DNA of 64,000 bases from Atherinomorus stipes (taxonomy: Eukaryota; Chordata; Actinopteri; Atheriniformes; Atherinidae). Of this stretch, positions 23,701 through 35,700 are shown piece by piece. How positions within the stretch are numbered: position 1 is the first letter of the stretch; every line of letters starts with the position of its first letter. The notes under the pieces are model-generated. The model worked only from the letters and a program-made list of their open reading frames with translations, did not search any database and was not told the origin of the DNA. Position numbers and translations under genes: made by a program. The DNA is taken from assembly GCA_023101725.1 (NCBI GenBank), contig JALJCO010003418.1, positions 199,964 through 263,963 on the forward strand, in the 5' to 3' direction.

Positions 23701-26700
23701 CTAAAGTCAATGCACTTCGAAGTGTGGATTCGTTGGCTGCATATGTCACAGCAGCGCATCAAGTGCTTACCCATTTCAAAGCCTTCGAAGGAGCCATGCC
23801 CAAAAATTAGTAACTTTACCAACAGCAATGTGAGGCTCAGTGGTATGGTGGATTGATCAAAACTGATCTCAAAGACCATAAAAGTTAGTTTCGAGGATTA
23901 CATTAATAAAACCGCCATATTCTTGTTGTTAATCTTGAAGAATTTTTCACGGTGACTTGACATTTACATCCAGGCCAGACCCAAGAGTTTACAAGTTTGA
24001 TTCCAGCATTCAACTTTGATGAATTTTGATGCAAGTGCTTTCATAAAAAGAAGAAAATGAAGACATTTTCCTTTGAAAGCACAATCATTTTATTTAGGAG
24101 TAATGAAGACACACAGCTTGTTGTTGGATTCAGGCTTGTGCTTGTAATGACTTTGTTATAAATAGCACATTTAAAAAGTACATCTGCTGATTTAGGCCAC
24201 AGGTAACAGTCACTAATCATTTGTTTCTTGTGTATTTGACCACGAGCCAATATGATCAGAGTAATGTTATACATCAACTTCATCCATTTTTTCAGACAAG
24301 GTTTTAAAATCTGAACCACATAAAATTTGTCCTGTAGACTTAAAATGAGGTTGCTGCATCTCTGTTGAATTTATTTCACTTTAATCGTTCATTTGTCAGG
24401 GCCCATGTCCGGTAAAAACATCAAACTCAGACAGGGTCAGTCATTTTTATTCTTACTGAAAAAGCATATTTATACTTCAAATGTATTGTCTTATTTTATA
24501 GTAATATGAAATACGTTTTCCATGTGCTTTTAAGCATTAAGCAGCAGCGGGCACGGACACTGCAGGCTTTACAAGTAAAAGATGCAGGATACTTTAGTTG
24601 CACGTCAACTAAAGCAACAAGACTGCAGGGCAGAGGGACGATAAAGTGCTACCTGTGACAAGATTTAGGATGAAAAGGGAAAAGTGGTGAGGTCTGTTAA
24701 TGCAAAGGTGTGGAAAAAGTGTTTCGGGTTACTTGAAGATGGAAAGTGATTTTTAAACGGTTAGCTGGGAATTGACCACGTCCACCTCAAACAGCAGAAA
24801 TGGTCAGAACACATAAGTGTGGTGCTGAACACAATGTAGAATATTCCTGTGTTGAAGGAACAGCTGGAACGTGGAGGAAGCTGGAACAACTCTCCTAGTT
24901 TCAACCCAACATCTTACGTTCGTGGCTAATGTCACTCATGTTATCTTTAAGGAAATTCAGAGACTAATTCAGGCTCCCCCAAATACATTAACTTTTCTCT
25001 AGAATATTTTAATTTTGTTTTTGTCTAAGTGAAAACAACATGTGTTTGTCTGAATCCTGATCGCTATGCAGGCATCTAAACAGACAGACCTAATAATGAG
25101 CATAACCTCCATTGAGCCTTGTTTGAATGGCTTTTTGTGGACTTTCTAGAAATTCAGGAGCCAAAGCTGGACCATTCCTGGACTTCTATAATTTATTTAA
25201 AATTTTGTTGTATTAATGCAATGACAATAAAACATTTGATTCAATTCAATACAAAATGTAAAACACGGTTGTGTGTATCATGTGTATTCTGTTGTACAGC
25301 ACTTTGGCCCGTGAGGACCAGCGTTTGCTGTATAAGAGATGAACACGGTCATTTGTGCATAAATGACTCAGCAGATTAATATTTATTGGATATATAAACG
25401 TTTTGAAGAGTTAAAATATCTCCTCTCTTTTGGAAGGCTATGAGTTTTGTTTACATCGCAGTGCATTCTGGGTAATGATGATAAATGACTAAAATGGACT
25501 CAGTCTCTGGGCCAAACAGTCAGAAAAACATAACCTCGAATGATCTTGTTTGAACAGAAATGCAACGTTGGTGTTGAAGACAACATCGAAGACATTATCT
25601 GACATGTAGAAAACAAGGTAGAAGAGGAAGAGGAAGAGGAAGAGGAAGGCAAGTGTGGAGGAAAGTCAGTGTTTGTCTGCATGACAGCTGCCGTTCAGTA
25701 CCAGCCAGGATGGAGTGTTTAGCATATTGTTCTGCCTCCTGTCGTCATGGTGACCATACTCTACTAACATTGGGGGGAAGCCAAATGAGCTGAGGACAGC
25801 TTTATTTGAATTTTCATAGTTTTGGTTTCTAGGTTTGAATTGTGAACACCGTTGCGTTTAACCGATGCAGGGTTCCCTGTGGGCCTGACGTTAGTCTAAG
25901 CAGCAAGTCCGCTGTTCAATAAAACCATCAGTATCAGTTTACAACCTGCAAGACTTCAGCTGGCACCCACTTCAGTCCAAGCCTCTGTTTCAGGGCACTA
26001 TATATATTTCAGGTCAGCTCTGCTAATTGTGTTAGAAATTGAGCCAGGAGATCCCTTACTGTAATTTTAGTTATGACAGTAACTTAAACTAGAGAGAAAA
26101 CTCCTAAAATATTTAAAGTACAAAGGGCCAGTCTTCCTGCACTCCTGCTAGGAGCATGAATTAAAGGTTTTATCGTAAAAGAAATAAATCATTCTCATTA
26201 ATGCACACTAATATTTCTCGTCCAAATGCTTTCGAAACTTTGCAACAGGTTATCAAAGCTAGCATAATTAAGATGTATCCCATGAATTACTAAATGTGCT
26301 CTACCTCTTTTTATTGTCATGTTTTAACCTACTGATGCAAAATAAGAGAAAAAATACTGTCCTTAGGCTCATAATCTAAAATTAATAGGTCATATCTTAA
26401 TGAACTCCTAATATTACTGATCTTCTCAGAAATGATGCATACTGTAAGAGTCCAGTCTGGTTCTGCTGAGTGTGTGTGCTACTGTTATGGCAGTATGATG
26501 AATTTCTGCTACATAATAACGTGTGCAAATGTTCCCATTCAATGTCCTGAAAGCTTCTGGTTAGCAGCCTTCAGCTCGCAAAGGTTGTGTGTCCCCCATT
26601 TGCCCCTTACATCCAGTTGGCAAGATCTCAGTTAATGTCTCTGGAGGTTGGATGCCATTTGAAAAGTTTCAGCCTCCACTCATTCCTTGTCACCATCACG

Positions 26701-29700
26701 TCAGTTCATTCCTCACAGTCTGCAAACAGACCTCTGTGTTGTTAAAGCTGCCTCGAGCTGCAGCCTGAGGGTTTTTTTTTTTTTTTTGGTCAGTGCACAA
26801 AAAGCTGTAGAAGCAGTCGCGTCGTAAGATTTTCTAAATATCAACAGCTGAGTAAACCAAAAGCATTTCATGGACTCAGATGGATTGCTCACAGAATGTT
26901 GACCTTTATAGTTTAGAACAATGGTTCCCCAAGAAGGCTTCCTAAGGACCCAAGGAGGTCACCCAAAGTGCCCGCGGGGGCCCCAAGGTTTTGACTGTTT
27001 AGAACCAGTAAGATTAGCGACGTTCAGACAGCGACATCTGTTTTATTGTGTTTGCGACATGATGGAGAATCTGTATCTGCTGTCTGCTGAACACCGGAGT
27101 GGCTCGTGCACGTTGTTCTGTGGCAGGAGGAGGAAGCTGTGAAGCTAGCGCTGAAATGCTGAAATCTTCTATAGCGCCTTTAAGAGTGCAGCCATGTCAC
27201 ACAGAGACACGCTGACTCGTATTCAATCATGTTTTTCTATCATCTGGATGTTTAATTCACATGGAAATAGAGTTTTGGGAGCCTGAAAACACTAAATTAT
27301 TGAGAAACGCCTCATTGCTGATGATTCTTCCATTTTTTGAAGGAAAAATGTTGATAATAACCTTAACTTTGGTTTCATCAAGTGAAAGAAGCCAGAATGC
27401 ATAATTTATGGTAAGAAGCAGCTACTGAGAGCATAAAACCAAACATGGTTTCAACATGTGTCCACAGCTTTTTGGTAATTATATGAAGAGGGTCCTCTGG
27501 GAAAATGAGTTGGGAACCGCTAGTTTAGAATATGAAAGACCCTGAAAGATTTGAATTGATACAGTTATTCGCGGCTGGGGAGGGGGGTCGAACAATTCCA
27601 ACCGTGGCCTTCCTGTGTGGAGTTTGCATGTTCTCCCCGTGTATGCGTGGGTTCTCTCCGGGTTCTCCTGCTTCCTCCCACCATCCAAACACATGATGTA
27701 GGTTAATTGATCACTCTAAATTGTCCCTTGGATTGAATGTGAGCGTGAGTGGTTGTTTGTCTCTCTGTGTTGGCCCTGTGACAGACTGGCGACCTGTCCA
27801 GGATGAACCTGCCTCTCGTCTGATAATAGCTGGGATAGGCTCCAGCAACCCCCGCGACCCTGAACTGGATAAGCGGTACAGAAAATGACTGACTGTTATT
27901 TAATGTTTTTAATGGCAGATTTTAGCAGGTCCGGATAGTTACGGCATATAAAGGCAGACAAATTAGCTGAGGTTGTGTTTTAACCAAACAACAAACTCCA
28001 GCGGACAAAAGTGGGGCTGATACCGGAAGAGTGAAAAATTGCAGCTCCGCACTTATCCACTAGGGGCTGGCTCAGAAAGGGAGTTTCCCATGCTAAAAAA
28101 GCCCACTTCACTGCAGAAATAAACATGTTTACAGCAGAAACAAACATGTTTACTGCAGAAATAAACATGTTTACAGCAGATAAAATTATGTTAACTGCAG
28201 AAATAATGATGTTTACTGCAGAAATAAACATGTTCACTGCAGAAATAAACATGTTTACAGCAGATAAAATTATGTTTACTGCAGAAATAATGTTTACAGC
28301 AGAAATAATAATGTTTACTGCAGAAATAAACATGTTTACTGCAAAAAAAACATGTTTACTCCAGAAATAATCATGTTTACGGCAGATATAAACATGTTTA
28401 CTCCAGAAAAAAATCATGTTTACAGCAGGAATAAACATGTTTACTGCAGAAATAAACATGTTTACTCCAGAAATAATCATGTTTAATGCAGAAATAAACA
28501 TGTTTACTGCAAAAATGAACATGTTTACAGCAGAAATAATCATGTTTACTGCAGAAATAAACATGTTTACTGCAGAAAAACATGTTTACTCCAGAAATAA
28601 TCATGTTTACGGCAAATATAAACATGTTTACTCCAGAAATAATCATGTTTACAGCAGAAATAAACATGTTTACTGCAGAAATAAACATGTTTACTCCAGA
28701 AATAATCATGTTTACTGCAGAAATAAACATGTTTACTGCAAAAATAATCATGTTTACAGCAGAAATAATTATGTTTACTGCAAAAATAAACATGTTTACT
28801 GCAAAAATAAACATATTTACAGCAGAAATAATCATGTTTACTGCAGAAATAAACATGTTTACTCCAGAAATAATTATGTCTACTGCAGAAATAAACATGT
28901 TTACAGCAGATAAAATTATGTTTACTGCAGAAATAATGATGTTTACTGCAGAAATAAACATTTCACTGCAGAAATAAACATGTTTACAGCAGATATAAAC
29001 ATGTTTACTGCAGAAATAAAGATGTTTACAGCCTGGCTCAAAACATCATTTTAGGTTTAATAGGTCAAGTTTAACTTCATATCACCTGTGAGGGGGTGAA
29101 TTTTTTTAATTTTTTTTATAACTCATCTGTTTAGATGTTATTTATTCCTAAAATGATGCATAATTGGGGCGTGTCCTTTTGATTGACAGGCAGCAGATAG
29201 GCTGCCAGCGTTAGCGCCGTGGCTAGCTCCTTGGAGGGCCAAAGCCAGTAGCAGAGGAGCACAACTGTGCGTCTGAGCGCTAACAGCGAGTTGGAGGGTA
29301 CGTTACCTTTAGCCTATCTCCGTTAGCTCCTGTTAGCTCTGGTTTAGCTTGGTTAACTCTAAACTCAGAGTTCACTGGGTGTCAAGCATTCGCCCCCACG
29401 CTCACAGCGCCAGTCTCTTTGCCCATTTTTGTATTTTCCAGGAGTAACAACACATGCAACGTGGCCAAGATGGCAACGGTGGGAACTGCCCAACGAGCTT
29501 CGATTTCCCACTTCAGAAACTAATGGGTCACGTGAAGGGAAGGTTTGTCTAGTTACATACAGTCTACGGTTTAAACTGAAATATCAACCATCGATCCAAA
29601 ACATCCCCGAGGAAAAACTGAATCGGTTAACTTTTATCACCAGTCAGTATGATAATGCTGCGGAGATTTACTCTGCACGTGTTGGTAGGAATCTTCAAAA

Positions 29701-32700
29701 GAACTTTTAAAAATTTTATTTTTTAAATTCTTGTCCCTCTTTTTCTGTAAGAAAGCATAATATTTAGAATGTTTTGTGTTTATAATCCTGACTTAAGCTT
29801 TTAAATTTATTCATTTATTTTTCCTTATTATTATTCGGCTATTGCACCTCTTGTATGTGCAATTTCACGTACATGTGATATAAATACCTTTGTAACAATT
29901 CCATGTCATATTTTTAATATTATAATGTTATTTATGTTTCTCATGTTATATTTTACAAGGTTTAATCTGTAAAGTGCAAGTGGATTAAAGTGTTAATGTG
30001 TGACTGGGTCTCGCACCAGTTTGTACTGGTAAAAATGGGCAACAGCATTACAAAAAAGGTTGAGAACTCCTATTATACTGTCTTTGTGTCACTATTTCCA
30101 GATGGATCAGAATTAAACTTAGATAAAAAAAAACAAAACATACATGTCACACCTGAAGTGTACACGTGTGTGTAAGCTAACAACCTGCTAGCTTGCCTCA
30201 GCAGTAACACTGGAGTGGAGTTCAACTCACTTCAAGTCTTAATAGCGAATAAACAGCATAAAATCCCTGCATGCGTCTCCAGAAGAGCCACCATTCTGAG
30301 TAATGTTAGTGACTTCTCCACAGAGCATGACCAGTATCGCCGTTGCCTGGTTGGGACATTTGGCCAGAAGCATGCAGACAGGTCAGGACTTTGAGGAACT
30401 GAAGCAAAGTGAGGGGGGGGGGGGGGGGGGTGTACAATGTGCAGGACCAGGGGGACAATGGCTGGCACACTCACTGAGGACTGGAAGGTCGTGGCTTGTA
30501 CCTTGCGTTCAGCCCTTCCCAGTAAGGCTCAACGCTGGGAAAGAAACTAAGTGGACTCCTGTAGAAGTAGGGAAATCAGAAAATAAGAAGTGGGGTGGAC
30601 AGGAGGTTAACAGGAGGCCTGCAAATGAGATGCTAGAATAAAGAAAGGAATAAGAGAAGAAAACTTGGATTTGTTGAGTGGTTTGGGAAAGAGAAGCATT
30701 AATGAGTCAAAATAAGATTGAAAGACAGATAAAAAGAATCGTATACAGGCTTTCAAAGAGGAGAAAGGAGGAGCACAGTGAGACCATTATTCACTAAATA
30801 ACCCCAACTCTCATCTTCACCCACGCGCTTGTTTTTTTTATTGTGCATGTTAATCTAATATTTTACATCATTATGACTTGTTAAGGTAAAACTGGTGCAG
30901 CAGGATTTTTTCAGTAGATCAGTTCTGAAAAAAAAAAAAAAAAAAAAAAAAAAAAGATTCAGTAGATCAGTTCTAAGTCGGGCTGCACGGTGGTGTGGTG
31001 GTTAGCACCGCAGCCTCACAGTAAGAAGGTCGCTGGTTCAATTCCCAGCTGGGGAGGGGGTTCGAACAATTCCAACCGTGGCCTTCCTGTGTGGAGTTTG
31101 CATGTTCTCCCCGTGTATGCGTGGGTTCTCTCCGGGTACTCCGGCTTCCTCCCACCATCCAAAGACATGCATGTTAGGTAAATTGATCACTCTAAATTGT
31201 CCCTAGGAATGAATGTGAGTGTGAATGGTTGTCTGTCTCTCCATGTTGGCCCTGCGACAGACTGGCGACCTGTCCAGGGTGTACCCGCCTCTCGCCTGAT
31301 AATAGTTGGGATAGGCTCCAGCAACCCCGCGACCCTGAACTGGATAAGCGGTACAGAAAATGACTGATGACAGTTCTAAGTCTGATCTATTATCTTCCAG
31401 GGTTTCTTTGTCCCTCCAAGCAACATTTTTAGAATATAATTGCTAACACTGTATAACTGATTCTTGTCATTAAACATCACAAAGGACGACATTGAACATT
31501 GTCTGAGCCAATCCCTCAGTTCACTTCTCGGCTGTACCTGAGAATCCGATTCCATCGATTCCCTCTGAGGGCAGATGCTAGCTATGGAGTTACTGGAACT
31601 GCTGATGAAGCTCGTTTTGAACAAACATAAGGAAGTCAAAGAAGAGTTCCCAGCAGCAGACTGGATGGGACGGCTAATGCTCACGTTTGAGGCTGGATTG
31701 ATATAAATAGCAGTGCATCTGTTCATAATTATAAAAATCACTTTTAATGCAATATTCAGGCACACTGTTATCTTTTTTTAATGTCACAATATTCATAATA
31801 AAAATGGAGGCCAGGATCCACCCTGCCGGATGAGATGCAAGGTGCAGACTGTGCACATATTAGCAGGTTGTAAGAACCAGGCAGGTACAGCCGACCAAGT
31901 GGCTGGAACCGTGAACTGGGACAACTGTTGCAGGTATGGGCTGAAAGTCCCAAAGACCACAGGTGACTCCAGAACGGCCCTAGCCCTCGCCCACGGCCAT
32001 GACTCTTCGTTTTGCACGTTCATGTGAAGGGGTAGTGGTGTCCTGTTTCTGGTTCAGACAGGGGGGTGGTAGGGCTATCTGGACATCCAAACAGAGACTT
32101 TCCAGGGGCACAAGCAAACGAGTGCTATATTATCCACAACTTCGTGCAAAATATGAGCAAAATGGCGAGGAAACTGGCAGCCAAAGAATCGCACAAATAA
32201 AATATGAAAATCACTATTGAGGTTGCTTTAATGTATTACAGTTTTATTAAAAATGTGAAAAAAATGGTGAATTTCATAACTTTACGTGCATCTGCTTATG
32301 TCTGTAATATAACGCTAACGTTGAGCTTGAGTCGAAGGCGTATTCTTTTTCTTTCATTTTTATGGTTTTCGGCTCAAAGCCGAAAAAATAATCCAAATGC
32401 TCCAGAAAGGAAGATTATTGCTGCTGCAGACACCATTGCAAACTCTTCCAGAAATAGCCGTGATGTCAGTTTACGGCGCCATGGATGACTTTTGGTAACG
32501 CACGAGGACTTCGAAGGGTTGTCCCATTTGTTAGGCAAATGATTTAGTCCCTAGCACCTGAAAGAGCCGAGAGGAAGGGCCAGCGGTAGGTGGGGATGAA
32601 AATAGAACTGGAATTGGGCCAAAGTTAGAGATGCCTCCAAAGCTGGAGGAAAATGGCAGAACCAGGATCCTGTGGGACTTCTGGAGATTGCAAACCAACC

Positions 32701-35700
32701 AGAAATTGTGCAAGGAATATGAAAAGCCTGAAAAGTACTCAGGGCTGAAAGAGGAACCGAAACCAGGTTTATGAAACCAAATCAGAGCAAACAGAGTATG
32801 TGGTGTAATTCAGCAGAACATGTCTTCAGCAGATGTCTTTTCCCCGTTTTACTTGCTGTTGTTTTGTTTTCTGTGGTACCTCTAATGCTCGTGTTTTTAC
32901 TGTTTTAGCTTCCTGTTTTTAATGTTTTATCTGCCTGTACAGTGTCCTTGAGTGTTTTGAAAAGGCGCTTTCAAATAAAATGTATTATTAGTATTATTAT
33001 TATTATTATAAATACAGAAGGGAACAAACAACAAAAGTCATGGTGGAGATCCACAAGAGGAAAATTGAGCAAACTCTGATCCCGAAATGGGAATATCTGT
33101 GATTACATATCATATACTGGAAGATGCCTGTCAAAAAGGAGAGTTTAAGTGAATAATTTCAATCACTGTCTGAGTCTGAGCCGTTTCCATCAACCAGCTT
33201 AGCTTGGCGTACGCATTTCTTTGGAGATTAATGAATTGGATTTTTTTTTAAATTTCCATTTCCATTAACCTTATAAAAGTTTTCTAAATGTTCGTCAGTG
33301 GAAAGGTGGCTGCTGAAGCTCTGGCCTCAGCTCCCGTAATTGTAGCGTAAGTGTAGTTTTAGTGAGTATTTCAGACACAACTTTGCTTGGGTCACTGCTC
33401 TGACTGAATACTGAATGCAGAACTGCTTCATGCTGCCATGCAAGGAGAATTAAGGGTTAAGATCACATTGTGAATCAGCAGTCTTGCTTTGCTACCTACT
33501 GTAGACCAAGAAAAAGATCTGCAGGTTTGCTGTTGTTGTTTTGAGTGTGTGTTTCTTTTTTATTGTTGTAACTTGTTATTAATGCCCATTTACAGTTTAG
33601 CGTGCAATTTTTAAAATTCTGACTCTGTTTCTGAATAATAATGATGGATGTTACTTTACCACCCTATAAATGTACAGTATGGGTTTGTATTAGAGAGAAA
33701 TGAGCATTACAAAAGTGAATATGTGTTATGGGATGACACTTACGGAGTCTCCATGCTTTTTCTGCAGTGTGTTATGGAAAGAGGTGGATCTGCGAAAAGG
33801 CAAAAATACAGACAGTTTTTTGGTGTTTATTCAACAGGACTGAAATATTTGGCAGTAATGTTACTGTTTCAGAGTTTTAGGACACCACTTGAAACTGAGA
33901 TAAAAGTAAAAATGCAAGAGATGCTATAAAAAACATAAATCATGACTTCATACCAAAGCTGTTCTCTTTCTGGTGTTACTGAGCTACTTTAGCTTTTTAC
34001 TGAAGTTAAACCTGATATGACTCACGGACGACGAGATGAGGCTGAACTTCAAGTAAATGAATCAGCTAAAGGGACTAAAAATGCTCTTTTTCGAATGATG
34101 TCATTCTTTTCCAACTCTGGCATTTGATGCGTAATAGACGTCAAATGGCAAAACGCTCAAAACACGATGCACCCAACGCGCCAAACGCGTCAAACACGCC
34201 CAACACGTCCAACACGCACAACACGCACAACGCGCCCAACCTGCCAAACATGTCCAACGCGCCTTAAGTATCCAACGCGCCAAACACACCCAACGCGTCA
34301 AACACGCCTACCGCGCCGAATGTGTCAAACACGCCCAACGCGTCAAACACGCCCAACGCGTCAAACACGCCCAACGTGTCAAACATGCCCAATGCGCCAA
34401 ATGTGCCCAACGCGTCCAACGCTCCAAACGCCTCAAACACCTCAAACACACCCAATGCCCAGTGCGCCGAAAGCGAATTCATTCTTTTCCAACTCTTTGA
34501 CGCATGTAATGTGCGTCAAATGGCAAAATGCTCAAAACACGATGCACCCAACGTGCCAAACGCGCCAAACACGCCCAACGTGTCCAACGAGCCCAATGCG
34601 CCCAACACGCCCAATGCATTAAACACATCCAAAGTGCCCATCGCGCCAAACGCGCCCAACGTGCCAAACGCGCCAAACACGCCCAACACGCCCAACACGC
34701 CCAACATGCCCAACGTGTCCAACGAGCCCAACGCGCAAAACAAGCCAAACAAGCCAAACACGCCAACCGCGCCGAATGCGTCCAACACGCCCAATGCATT
34801 AAACACATCCAACGTGCCCATCGCGCCAAACGCGCCCAACGTGTCAAACACACCCAACGCGCCAAAGTGTCAAACATGTCAAACATGCCCAATGTGCCAA
34901 ATGTGCCCAACGCGTCGAACGTGCCCAGTGCTCCAAATGCCTCAAACACCCAACGTGCCCAATGCACCCAACGCGCATTCATTCTTTTCCAACTCTTTGA
35001 TGCACGTAATGTGCGTAATGCGCGTCAAATGGCAAAACGCTCAAAACAGGATGCACCCAACGTGCCAAACATGTCAAACACACCCAACATGTCCAACGCG
35101 CTCAACGTGTCCAACGCGCTCAACGTGTCCAACATGTCCAACGCACCAAACATGCCCAACGCGCCCAACGTGCCAAACGCTCCCAACGTGCCAAACACGT
35201 CCAACGTGTCCAACGCGCCCAACTTGCCCAACGTGGCTAACGTGGCCAATGTGCCCACCGCGTCAAACACGCCCAACCCCTCAAGCACACGCAACATGCC
35301 CAACGCGCCCAACGTGCCAAACGTGCCCAACGTGCCAAACACGTCCAACGTGTCCAACGCGTTCAACTTGCCCAACGTGGCCAATGTGCCCAACGCGTAG
35401 AAACACGCCCAACGCCTCAAGCACACCCAAGGTGCCCAATGCGCCCAACGTGCCACACGTGTCAAACACGCCCAACGTGTCAAACACGCCCAACGCGCCA
35501 AACACGCCTAACGCGCCAAATGTGTCAAACATGCCCAACGTGCCAAATTCGCCCAACACAACCAACGTGCCCCTGATCCCCTTTTTAGAGATCGTAGCGA
35601 GCATCCAGAATTTTCAACTCACCTTTCTTCCTCTTGAGTTTCCTCCGCCGCTGCTTGTTGACAAAGCAGGCAGCCATGGTGCTGAACAGCACAGCTGCAG

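Noticed and set aside
28398..28977. Overlapping long frames on both strands
   Set aside because: By-products of the 21-bp array. Repeat peptides appear in several frames at once.
29429..29710. 93-codon plus-strand frame
   Set aside because: No recognised domain or splice context, and it lies next to a dispersed repeat. Not enough to call a gene.
30980..31060. tRNA gene
   Set aside because: The A- and B-box-like words belong to the head of a SINE with a target duplication. The cloverleaf is not complete.
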